Assembly: GCF_025790165.1 (NCBI RefSeq)
Contig: NZ_CP094970.1
Coordinates: forward strand, 1,984,001-2,048,000
DNA: 64,000 bases
From: Solicola gregarius
GTDB taxonomy: Bacteria > Actinomycetota > Actinomycetes > Propionibacteriales > Nocardioidaceae
Direction of reading: 5' to 3'
This document shows positions 1 through 7,584 of this stretch, in pieces. Each line of letters begins with the position of its first letter. The first letter of the stretch is position 1. A program made the position numbers and the translations under genes. Under the pieces are notes generated by a model that did no database searches, was not told the DNA's origin, and saw only the letters and a list, made by a program, of their open reading frames with translations.

Positions 1-453
1 GAGCTGGGCGAGCTTGCCCGCGAGCGCATCGATGGTCCGCTTGCGGTTGCCTTCACGTTGCCGCCCGATCAGCTCCGGAAATCGGGACTGCTCGCTGAGT
101 TGGAGCCGCATCACCGCCAGACCCTCGTCCTTGCGGATGCAGTCGACGAGCGCGTACGCGACCCGCTCCAGCTCCGAGCGCACATCATCGGGCGCGGTGT
201 CGAGGCCGTCGACAACTCCCATGACCTTCGCGTTCGCGCTCTCGGAGTAGCGCTCGAGAACCGCCGCGAACAGTGACTCCTTGTCGGCGAAGTGGTTGTA
301 GACCGTCGGCTTGGCGACGGCGGCCTCCCGCGCTATCGCATCCATGCCCGCGTCGGCATATCCGTCGCGTGCGAACACGACCAGCGCGGCGTCGAGGATC
401 GCCGTGCGCTTGAGCACCCGACCCGACGTACGCGCCTCCTGCACCGTGACCAC
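1..453 (-). CDS. TetR-family transcriptional regulator (3' end cut by window)
   Basis: The minus strand reads without stops from a GTG at 453 (alternative GTG at 444) to base 1, so the C-terminus lies outside the window. The N-terminal part has a TetR helix-turn-helix: residues like AILDAALVVFARDGYADAGMD, then AREAAVAKPTVYNHFADKESL, the PTVYNHF block being the recognition helix. It is divergent from an MFS efflux gene and the gap holds a tandem palindrome, so it very probably represses that transporter and itself. The ligand is unknown. The family call is secure; the target is inferred from position. Confidence 0.9.
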   Translation of the reverse strand, partial: MVTVQEARTSGRVLKRTAILDAALVVFARDGYADAGMDAIAREAAVAKPTVYNHFADKESLFAAVLERYSESANAKVMGVVDGLDTAPDDVRSELERVAYALVDCIRKDEGLAVMRLQLSEQSRFPELIGRQREGNRKRTIDALAGKLAQL

Positions 454-480
454 GGGCACAGCCTACCTCAGTTGCGAAAC

Positions 481-517
481 TTGAACCGGCGAGTTCATAA
501 TGAACGCGCTAGTTCAA
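481..517. promoter_or_regulatory. Tandem TetR operator between the regulator and MFS gene
   Basis: Two copies of the 16-bp palindrome TGAAC-N6-GTTCA lie at 482-497 and 501-516, three bases apart; together they form a larger inverted repeat centred at 499. The centres are 19 bp apart, which would suit two repressor dimers side by side. The pair sits in the divergent promoter region and covers an upstream ATG (500) of the MFS reading frame, so that ATG is unlikely to be the true start. Confidence 0.8.
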
Positions 518-541
518 GTTTTCGTACGTGAGGATCAAGAA

Positions 542-1960
542 GTGTCCACATCACCGGACCGTGCCGACCGGTCCTTCGCAGTCCTTGTCACCGTGCTGGT
601 TCTGGGCGCCGTGCTCGCCCTCGTCAACACCACGATCGTCGGCGTCGCCCTTCCACAGATCGGCACCGAGTTCGACGTCGGCATCGACGCGCTCTCCTGG
701 GTCGGCACGGCGTACGTGCTCGCCATCGCGTTCGCCATCCCGTTGAGTGGCTGGGCATCCGTGCGCTTCGGCCTGCGCCGGACCTGGCTGATCGCGCTCA
801 CCGTCTTCGTGATCGGCTCGGCCCTGTCGGCCATGGCGCCCGGGCTCGACCTGCTGGTCGCCGCGCGCGTCGTGCAGGGAGTCGGCGGCGGCATGCTCGA
901 GCCGGTCATGCTCACGGCGATCGCTCAGGCGGCCGGGCCCGCGCGGATGGGGCGCGCGATGGGCATCGTCGCCGGCGCCATCGGGCTCGGCCCGCTCGTG
1001 GGCCCGGTACTCGGGGGCGCGACGGTCGACATACTCGACTGGCGCTGGATGTTCGGTGCGTTCGTACCGCTCGGCCTACTCGCGATCGCACTGTCCGCAC
1101 GCGTGCTGCCGGCGAGCGCTCCGACACCGAAGCGGCTCGATCTGGCCGGCCTGCTGCTGATCGGAACCGGCAGCGTCGGCGTCCTGTACGGGTTGTCGCA
1201 GGCCTCGCGTCCCGATGGCATCGCGGCATCGGGGTGGCTCACCGGGATTCTCGGAGTCGTCGTCCTCCTTGCGTACGTCCGATGGGCGGCGCTACGACAT
1301 GACGACGCGATCGTCTCGCTCGCACCGTTCCGCGTACCAGGGTTCGTACCCGCCGCGACCGTCATGCTGATGCTCGGCGTCACGATCTATCCGCTCTTCT
1401 ACGGACTACCGCAGTTCTTCCAGGGCGTGCTCGGGTACGGCCCGCTCGGGTCGGGCGTGCTCCTCGTACCGCACGGTGCCGGCGCCCTCGTCGGCATGAC
1501 GCTCGGCGGACGGCTCAGCGATCGGCACAGCACCCGGCTGCTGGTGATCGCGGGTGGGCTCGCCGCGACAACGGGCAGTGTCGCGTACGTCGCGGCAGGC
1601 AGCGATGCGCCGGTCTGGGTGTACGCCGCGTCGTCGGTGATCACGGGCGTCGGTGTCGGGTTCGTGGGTGGCCCGACCGTCTCGTCGCTCTACCGGGTGC
1701 TCGAGCCCGCGCTCGTCCCGACCGGATCCACTGTGTTGTTCATCCTGAACCAGCTCGGCGGCGCGCTCGGTATCGCCGTGATTACGATCCTGATCGGCGT
1801 CGCTGGTGACGGCGCCACCGCGTGGGGACCATCCGCGGGAACGCTGCCGATGCTGCTGCCGGCGCTCGGATCGGCTGTCGTCGTGCTGATCGCCGCGCGG
1901 CTTCCGGGTGCGCCGTCTGCGACACCGCTGCCCGAGTCGCAGGTGCGGTCGACCGCCTGA
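542..1960 (+). CDS. MFS drug-efflux transporter, DHA2 (14-TM) type
   Basis: A polytopic membrane protein of 472 residues with the DHA2/EmrB pattern: the opening helix contains LALVNTTIVGVALPQI, followed by SWVGTAYVLAIAFAIPLSGWASVRFG and, later, VQGVGGGMLEPV. It probably exports hydrophobic drugs or toxic compounds by proton antiport. I chose GTG 542 because GTGAGGA lies 9 bases upstream; the ATG at 500 falls inside the operator. It is divergent from a TetR gene and likely derepressed by that regulator's ligand. Substrate unknown. Confidence 0.88.
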   Translation: MSTSPDRADRSFAVLVTVLVLGAVLALVNTTIVGVALPQIGTEFDVGIDALSWVGTAYVLAIAFAIPLSGWASVRFGLRRTWLIALTVFVIGSALSAMAPGLDLLVAARVVQGVGGGMLEPVMLTAIAQAAGPARMGRAMGIVAGAIGLGPLVGPVLGGATVDILDWRWMFGAFVPLGLLAIALSARVLPASAPTPKRLDLAGLLLIGTGSVGVLYGLSQASRPDGIAASGWLTGILGVVVLLAYVRWAALRHDDAIVSLAPFRVPGFVPAATVMLMLGVTIYPLFYGLPQFFQGVLGYGPLGSGVLLVPHGAGALVGMTLGGRLSDRHSTRLLVIAGGLAATTGSVAYVAAGSDAPVWVYAASSVITGVGVGFVGGPTVSSLYRVLEPALVPTGSTVLFILNQLGGALGIAVITILIGVAGDGATAWGPSAGTLPMLLPALGSAVVVLIAARLPGAPSATPLPESQVRSTA

Positions 1961-1987
1961 CGCGGCGCCGTCGGTTCGCTCCGTACG

Positions 1988-3139
1988 ATGGCGGGCGTGT
2001 CTGCGGCCGATTCGATCCATGACGGCCTCTGGACACCGGGATTCCGCCGCCTGCTCGCGGCGCGACTGACCTCCCAGTGCGGCGACGGCGTGTTCCAGGC
2101 GGGCATCGCGTGGCTCGTGCTGCTCTCCCCGGATGCACAGCGCACTCCGGCGTCGTTCGTCGGCGTACTCGCCCTCCTGCTGCTGCCGTTCAGCATCGTC
2201 GGTCCGTTCGCCGGAGTCGTGCTCGACCGTTGGCGACGCCGACAGATCCTGTTCGTCGGACAACTGCTGAGAGTCGCCGCCGTCTGTGCCGTCGCGTTCC
2301 TGTCCGGTGTCGGCGGCCAACGCGGCACGGTGCTGGCGTATGCCCTCGTGCTGGTCGCGCTCGGGATCAACCGGCTGCTGCTCGCCGCGCTGTCTGCATC
2401 GGTGCCGTACGTCGTCCGCCGCGGCCGACTCGTCGACGCGAACGCGATCGGCCCGACCGCGGGCACCGTGTCCACCGGAGCGGGCCTCGCCATCGGTGCC
2501 CTCGTCATCGCCACCAGCGCAACGTCGTCCCACGTGCTCCTCGCGTCGACGTTGGTCTTCGTCGCCGCCGCACTGATCGCCAAGGGGTTCGCTCCCGAGG
2601 CGCTCGGACCCGGCGCCGGTGCGCGTACGCCTCGGCTCGCCGATGCCGTCGTCGATCTGCGCGCTGCGTACCGCCACCTGAGCGGCAGGCCCCGCGCGTG
2701 GTGGGCACTGGTGCGGCTCGGCGCATTCCGGTTCGCCTTCGGTTGGTGGGCGGTGTGGGTGTTCGCCGAGACCGCAGCGAGTAGCGCGGACGCCGACGCG
2801 GCGGCATCGGCCATCGCCACCGCCGCGGGAATCGGTGCCGCTGCCGTACTGACGCCACTCGCGGCCAGGCGCTGGGCGCTCGACCAATGGGTCCGGACGC
2901 TCGCGATTGCGATGGTCGCCGTCGCACTCGCCTCCGCGGTCGCCGACCCCGCCGTCATGTGGGCGATCCAGGGCTTCGCGTTCGGGATCGCCGGTCAGAC
3001 CTTGAAGATCCAGACCGACACGATCGTCCAGCGCGAGGTCGACGAGTCGTTCCTGGGCCGTACGTTCACGCTGTACGACGTCACCTTCAACGTGACATTC
3101 GTTGCGGGCTCGCTGATCGGCGCGATCGGCTACACCTGA
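1988..3139 (+). CDS. MFS transporter (MFS_3-like)
   Basis: A 383-residue predicted membrane protein with about 10-12 hydrophobic segments. It starts FRRLLAARLTSQCGDGVFQAGIAWLVL, typical of MFS_3/enterobactin-exporter-like carriers, with a VVLDRWRRRQIL loop equivalent to the MFS signature between TM2 and TM3. The ATG at 1988 is used; a GTG nine bases later is possible. It lies 27 bp behind the preceding efflux gene and may be co-transcribed, but it is a different MFS subfamily. Substrate unknown. Confidence 0.8.
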   Translation: MAGVSAADSIHDGLWTPGFRRLLAARLTSQCGDGVFQAGIAWLVLLSPDAQRTPASFVGVLALLLLPFSIVGPFAGVVLDRWRRRQILFVGQLLRVAAVCAVAFLSGVGGQRGTVLAYALVLVALGINRLLLAALSASVPYVVRRGRLVDANAIGPTAGTVSTGAGLAIGALVIATSATSSHVLLASTLVFVAAALIAKGFAPEALGPGAGARTPRLADAVVDLRAAYRHLSGRPRAWWALVRLGAFRFAFGWWAVWVFAETAASSADADAAASAIATAAGIGAAAVLTPLAARRWALDQWVRTLAIAMVAVALASAVADPAVMWAIQGFAFGIAGQTLKIQTDTIVQREVDESFLGRTFTLYDVTFNVTFVAGSLIGAIGYT

Positions 3140-3192
3140 CGACAACGCTCGTTCGCCACCCGACACAACCACGCGGTCCGTATGGTCGTCGC

Positions 3193-4125
3193 ATGGCATC
3201 GACGTCCCGATTCACCCGGGTGGCACTCGTCGTCAACGCGGCCTCCCGCACGGGGTCGGAGGCGTACGACGAGGCGCACCGGCGCCTGTCCGAGCTCGGT
3301 GTCGCGCCAGATGTCGCCTACCCCGTACGCGACCCCGCCCGACTCGGCGACGTACTCGACTCGGTGACGGCAGACGGCTGCGACCTCGTCGTGGTCGGCG
3401 GCGGCGACGGCACGCTCAGCACCGCCATCGACCACTTGGCGCGCCACGACATGGCCCTCGGCGTGCTGCCCCTCGGCACCGCGAACGATCTTGCCCGCAC
3501 ACTGCAGGTCCCGGCGGAGATCGGCGCGGCGTGCGAGACCATCGCGAACGGCAAGCTCGTCGACATCGACGTCGGTGGCATGGGCGACCAGACGTTCTGC
3601 AATGTCGCGTCGATCGGCCTCGCCGTCGGCGTGACGCGAGCCCTGACGCCCGGGCTCAAACGACGCCTCGGCCCGCTGGCGTACCCGGTCGCGACGATGC
3701 GTGCGTACCGCCAGCACCGGCCGTTCACGACGTACCTCGACTTTCCCGACGGCGATCACGAGTCGATTCGGGTCGACGACACAATCGCCGTCGCCATCGG
3801 CAACGGCCGCTACTACGGCGGTGGAAACGTGATCTCGCCGGACTCCGGCATCGACGACCACTCCCTCGACGTGTACGTGATCCCGCGCGGCACGGCCCGC
3901 GAGCGGATCGGTGTGGTGCGCCGGGTCCGCGACGGGTCGTTCGTCGACCACGACCACGTCATCCACGTGACAACCGCACGCATCCGCCTGCGCGCCGACC
4001 CGGAGCAGCCGATAAACCTCGACGGGGAGGTCGTCGCCTCGACCCCGCAGGAGTTCGTCGTGCACCGGAACGCACTCGACGTGCTCGTACCCGAGGACTC
4101 GACCGCGGCAGCGCACGACGGCTGA
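3193..4125 (+). CDS. Diacylglycerol/sphingosine kinase-family lipid kinase
   Basis: A 310-residue protein with a DAGK catalytic domain. The nucleotide-binding motif VVGGGDGTLSTAI is near residue 70, and PLGTANDLART follows near residue 95; both are hallmarks of the YegS/DgkB family, which phosphorylates lipid alcohols using ATP. The ATG at 3193 gives a normal family N-terminus (FTRVALVVNAASRTG); the frame stays open further upstream but only over the previous gene. No signal peptide, so cytosolic or peripheral at the membrane. The exact lipid is unknown. Confidence 0.88.
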   Translation: MASTSRFTRVALVVNAASRTGSEAYDEAHRRLSELGVAPDVAYPVRDPARLGDVLDSVTADGCDLVVVGGGDGTLSTAIDHLARHDMALGVLPLGTANDLARTLQVPAEIGAACETIANGKLVDIDVGGMGDQTFCNVASIGLAVGVTRALTPGLKRRLGPLAYPVATMRAYRQHRPFTTYLDFPDGDHESIRVDDTIAVAIGNGRYYGGGNVISPDSGIDDHSLDVYVIPRGTARERIGVVRRVRDGSFVDHDHVIHVTTARIRLRADPEQPINLDGEVVASTPQEFVVHRNALDVLVPEDSTAAAHDG

Positions 4126-4246
4126 CTTTAGGTGAACCGCCGGCGGCCGAGGTCTGACCTTCCGTCGAGGTGCGCTAGACGATCGGCCGACGCCGGCGGG
4201 TGCGGTGCACGCGCACACTCGTACGAACACGACGGGGAGGGCGCAG

Positions 4247-5395
4247 ATGCAGACGCAGGGAATCAGCCGACGAGGGCTCTTGGCGGGCGCAGCCGCGGTC
4301 GGGGCAACGGCGACCGCCATCGGTAGCGGTGGTCCGGCTCGGGCACGATCGATCGCCCGCGGGTTGCAGTGGCGCGGCGTCGGCTACGAGATCACCGACG
4401 GCGGCTATCCGGCGACCGGCTGGAACGCGAACCGGATGCGACACGACATTCGAGCGATCCGCCGCGATCTGCACGCCAACTCGGTCACGGTGTTCGGTGA
4501 CGGCGTCGAGCGCCTGCTCGCGACGGCCACAGAGGCAGCGGAGCGCGGGCTCCGCGTCTGGCTCCAGCCGCGCCTCGCGGACCGACCACATTCGGAGATC
4601 CTGGACCATCTCGCGGAGACCGCTCGCGGCGCCGAGCGACTGCGTCGTGAGGGCGCGAGCGTCAACCTGAGCGTCGGCTGCGAGTTCGTCCTGTTCGTAC
4701 CGGGCATCGTTCCCGGTGACGACGTATTCGAGCGGATCGAGAACCTGCAGAGCGGCAACTTCGACCCTGAGCGCATGCAACGCCGGCTGGCCGCGTTCAT
4801 CGGTCGCTCCGCCGCGATGGGGCGATCGACGTTCCACGGTCCGATCAGCTACGGCGCGGCGGAGGGCGAGGTCGTCGACTGGTCACTGTTCGACATCGTC
4901 AGCGTCAACTACTACGCGTTCCACCAGCACCGCAGCGCGTACGTCCGCCAGCTCCGCCGGTACGGACGCTGGGGCAAGCCGGTGATGATCTCGGAGTTCG
5001 GCTCGTGCACCTACCGCGGCGCACCGAAGGACGGCGGCATGGGCTGGGCGATCGTCGACTACGACGGTACCGAGGAGACGATCAAGCCCGGGTACGTCCG
5101 CAGCGAACGTACGCAGGCCCGATACGTGGACGAGCTGATCGGCATCTTCTCCGAGCTGGGCTTGTACGGCGCGAGCGTCTACTCCTTCGCCGTGCCAGAC
5201 GCACCGCATCGCCCTCGCCGCAAGTACGACCTCGACATCGCTTCGTACGGGCTCGTCAAGCCGCGCTGGGGTGATCGTCACCGGCCGACCGCCGACTGGA
5301 CCTGGGAGCCCAAGGAGGCGTTCTACGCGGTCGCGCGCCGCTACGGGCGCGAGGAGCGCCGGCCAGACTTCGGATCGAACCCGTCAAATCGATAG
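4247..5395 (+). CDS. Tat-exported TIM-barrel, glycoside-hydrolase-like protein
   Basis: The 382-residue product starts with a twin-arginine signal (SRRGLLAGAAAVGATATAIG) ending at an A-R-A type cleavage site, so it is probably secreted folded. The mature part looks like an (alpha/beta)8 barrel: NLSVGCEFVLF and MISEFGSCTY carry glutamates placed like the acid/base and nucleophile of clan GH-A enzymes, and the gap NYYAFHQH is also barrel-like. Similar actinobacterial proteins are sometimes labelled 'abortive infection protein' without clear evidence. The start at 4247 follows GGGGAGGG. It converges on vapC and overlaps it by 12 bp. Substrate unknown. Confidence 0.6.
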   Translation: MQTQGISRRGLLAGAAAVGATATAIGSGGPARARSIARGLQWRGVGYEITDGGYPATGWNANRMRHDIRAIRRDLHANSVTVFGDGVERLLATATEAAERGLRVWLQPRLADRPHSEILDHLAETARGAERLRREGASVNLSVGCEFVLFVPGIVPGDDVFERIENLQSGNFDPERMQRRLAAFIGRSAAMGRSTFHGPISYGAAEGEVVDWSLFDIVSVNYYAFHQHRSAYVRQLRRYGRWGKPVMISEFGSCTYRGAPKDGGMGWAIVDYDGTEETIKPGYVRSERTQARYVDELIGIFSELGLYGASVYSFAVPDAPHRPRRKYDLDIASYGLVKPRWGDRHRPTADWTWEPKEAFYAVARRYGREERRPDFGSNPSNR

Positions 5396-5773
5396 CTCGA
5401 ATGGTGCCTCGAGTTTGGGAAACATCGGGAAATGCTTGACGTTCAGCGTGGCCAGGCCAAGGCCTTCGATCGCGGCGGTGGCGGCGATCAGGTAGTCACC
5501 GACATCGATCCCCGAGTGTGATCTGCGGTAGGTCCGAGCGAAGTCGGCCGCGCGCCAGGCAATCCGCTCGGTCACTGGACGGATCTCCAGGCTCGTCAAG
5601 AGTCGCATCAACTCGCGCTTCTCGGGCGCCCGCATCCCACCGGCGATCTCGGTGATACCGACCATGCTGACCGCAAGTGACCCGCTCTCGCGACGGACGC
5701 GTTCCAGCCATTCGGTTGCCTGGGAGTGTCCGCGCAGGTGTGCGATCAGAACATCGCTGTCGACGAGGATCAC
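5384..5773 (-). CDS. PIN-domain ribonuclease toxin, VapC-like
   Basis: A 129-residue PIN domain. The acidic residues expected to bind Mg2+ are visible: D in ILVDSDVLIAHL at the N-terminus, E in GITEIAGG, and D in HSGIDVGDYLIAATA; the ending LATLNVKHFPMFP is typical of VapC. Family members cut specific RNAs, often tRNA. The GTG start (5773) overlaps the stop of the upstream small gene by four bases (GTGA), as is usual for toxin-antitoxin pairs. The gene's 3' end overlaps the convergent secreted-protein gene by 12 bp. Confidence 0.85.
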   Translation of the reverse strand: MILVDSDVLIAHLRGHSQATEWLERVRRESGSLAVSMVGITEIAGGMRAPEKRELMRLLTSLEIRPVTERIAWRAADFARTYRRSHSGIDVGDYLIAATAAIEGLGLATLNVKHFPMFPKLEAPFELSI

Positions 5774-6000
5774 GACCCGCGCAGCGCCTCCAAGTACGCG
5801 GCACGATCCCCACTGCCGCGTTCGAACAGATCCGCATCGCACCACGCACCGGCGGACTCTCTGATGGCCGCAAGATCCGACTCGAGGTCGCTGTGCGCCA
5901 TCCCGATACCGCGGTCGATGAGCCGACGGACGACTTCGGCCCGTGATCTTCCCTCGGCCGCGGACGATGTCTGCGTCAGGCGCCGCGCTCGGCCCACCAT
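5770..6000 (-). CDS. Putative VapB-type antitoxin
   Basis: A 76-residue protein directly upstream of vapC and overlapping it by four bases. The segment GRSRAEVVRRLIDRGIGMA resembles a ribbon-helix-helix DNA-binding region, and the acidic C-terminal half (SDLESDLAAIRES...LFERGSGDRAAYLEALR) could wrap the toxin. The start is uncertain: ATG 6000 or GTG 5997 both overlap the 3' end of cca by more than 20 bases, and there is no later start before the DNA-binding region. The call rests on position and the short RHH-like stretch. Confidence 0.65.
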   Translation of the reverse strand: MVGRARRLTQTSSAAEGRSRAEVVRRLIDRGIGMAHSDLESDLAAIRESAGAWCDADLFERGSGDRAAYLEALRGS

Positions 6001-7433
6001 GCGAGCAGCGCATCGCGAGCAGCGTCCTCGCCGAGCGGACCGCGATCCATCCGCAGCTCCATCAGGAAGCGGTACGCCTCGCCCACCTCGCGGCCCGGGC
6101 CGATGCCGAGGGCCGCCATGATCTGGTTGCCGTCGAGATCGGGCCGGAGGGAGGCGAGCTCCTCCTGCTCGGCGAGCCGCTCGATGCGGTGCTCGAGATC
6201 GTCGTACACGCGCTGCAGCCGTTGCGCCTTGCGCAGGTTGCGCGTCGTGCTGTCGGCGCGGGTGAGCACGTGTAACCGGTCGAGCTGGTCACCCGCATCG
6301 CGCACATATCGGCGGACGGCGGAGTCGGTCCACTCTCCCGTGCCGTAGCCGTGGAACCGCAGATGCAGCTCGACGAGCTTGGCGACGTCGTCGATCAGGT
6401 CGCCCGAGAACCGCAGGGCACGCATCCGCTTGCGGACCAGCTTCGCGCCCACCACATCGTGATGGTGGAACGTGACCGTCCCGTCGGGCTGGAACTTGCG
6501 CGTACGCGGCTTGCCGATGTCGTGCAGCAGAGCGGCAAGCCGGATCGTCAGGTCGGGCGGATCCTCGAGGCGATGCTCGAGGTCGATCGCCTGCTCCAGG
6601 ACCTTGAGTGAGTGCTCGTACACGTCCTTGTGCCGGTGATGCTCGTCTCGCTCCAGCCGCAGGGCCGGCAGCTCCGGGAGTACGTGGTCGGCAAGACCGG
6701 TGTCGACGAGCAGCGTCAGACCCACCCGCGGATATCGCCCGAGCAGCAGCTTCACCAGCTCGTCGCGTACGCGCTCGGCGGAGACGATCTCGATCCGGTC
6801 GGCCATCTCACGCATCGCCGCAACCACCGGCTCGGCCGGCCGGAACCCGAGCTGGGACGCGAACCTGGCGGCCCGCATCATTCGCAAGGGATCGTCGCCG
6901 AACGACACCTCCGGCTCGACCGGGGTGCGCAGCACTCCCGCCGCAAGGTGGTCGACCCCACCGAACGGGTCGACGAAGGTGTGCTCGGGAACGGTGACCG
7001 CCATCGCGTTGACGGTGAAATCGCGACGCGCGAGATCGCCCTCGAGTGAGTCGCCGAACTCGACCGAGGGCTTGCGGGTCTCCCCGTCGTACGCGTCGCT
7101 GCGGTACGTGGTGATCTCGATCTGCGCATCGCCCTTGCGGCATCCGATCGTGCCGTACGCTCGGCCGATCGTCCAGACGGCGTCGGCCCAGCCGCGCACG
7201 ATCGCCTCGACCGCATCGGGCCGCAGGGACGTGGTGAAGTCGAGGTCGGTGCCGAGCCGGTCGAGGAGCGCATCGCGTACCGACCCGCCGACCAGCGCGA
7301 GTGCGCCGCCACGGTCCTCGAACAACCGACCGAGCTCGTCGACCACCGGCGCGACGCGCAGCAGCGCCCGGATGGCGTTTCGCTGTGCGGTCGACAGGTC
7401 GACCGGCGGAACTGGATCGGGAGGACGGGACAC
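5976..7433 (-). CDS. cca: CCA-adding tRNA nucleotidyltransferase
   Basis: Adds or repairs the 3' CCA of tRNA. The 485-residue protein has the class II nucleotidyltransferase motif ALVGGSVRDALL followed by DLDFTT (the two catalytic aspartates), the RRDFTVNAMA motif, the RFASQLGF head region, and a C-terminal HD domain (LAALLHDIGKP ... FHHHDVVGAKL). This HD-containing architecture is normal in actinobacteria, where the gene is also called pcnA. I use the GTG at 7433, giving the usual length; the frame is open to 7535. The gene marks the start of the conserved oriC-left block. No NUDIX gene (mutT4 in mycobacteria) lies between it and the next gene. Confidence 0.95.
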   Translation of the reverse strand: MSRPPDPVPPVDLSTAQRNAIRALLRVAPVVDELGRLFEDRGGALALVGGSVRDALLDRLGTDLDFTTSLRPDAVEAIVRGWADAVWTIGRAYGTIGCRKGDAQIEITTYRSDAYDGETRKPSVEFGDSLEGDLARRDFTVNAMAVTVPEHTFVDPFGGVDHLAAGVLRTPVEPEVSFGDDPLRMMRAARFASQLGFRPAEPVVAAMREMADRIEIVSAERVRDELVKLLLGRYPRVGLTLLVDTGLADHVLPELPALRLERDEHHRHKDVYEHSLKVLEQAIDLEHRLEDPPDLTIRLAALLHDIGKPRTRKFQPDGTVTFHHHDVVGAKLVRKRMRALRFSGDLIDDVAKLVELHLRFHGYGTGEWTDSAVRRYVRDAGDQLDRLHVLTRADSTTRNLRKAQRLQRVYDDLEHRIERLAEQEELASLRPDLDGNQIMAALGIGPGREVGEAYRFLMELRMDRGPLGEDAARDALLAWWAERGA

Positions 7434-7584
7434 GACGGACCATCGTAGGCCGAGTCCCGTGGCTGTGCGCCGACGGGTGAGCGGGTCGTCGGTCCCGATC
7501 CCGGCCCCGGGGAGTCGACCCGAGTGTTGCAACACTCACCCTGTGCCATCGGCTCAAGCATCGCCATCCCTCTAACATGGCGCA

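Noticed and set aside
1406-3199. A 597-codon minus-strand frame across both MFS genes
   Set aside because: It spans two well-supported genes and is dominated by Arg, Gly, Asp and Glu without a domain.
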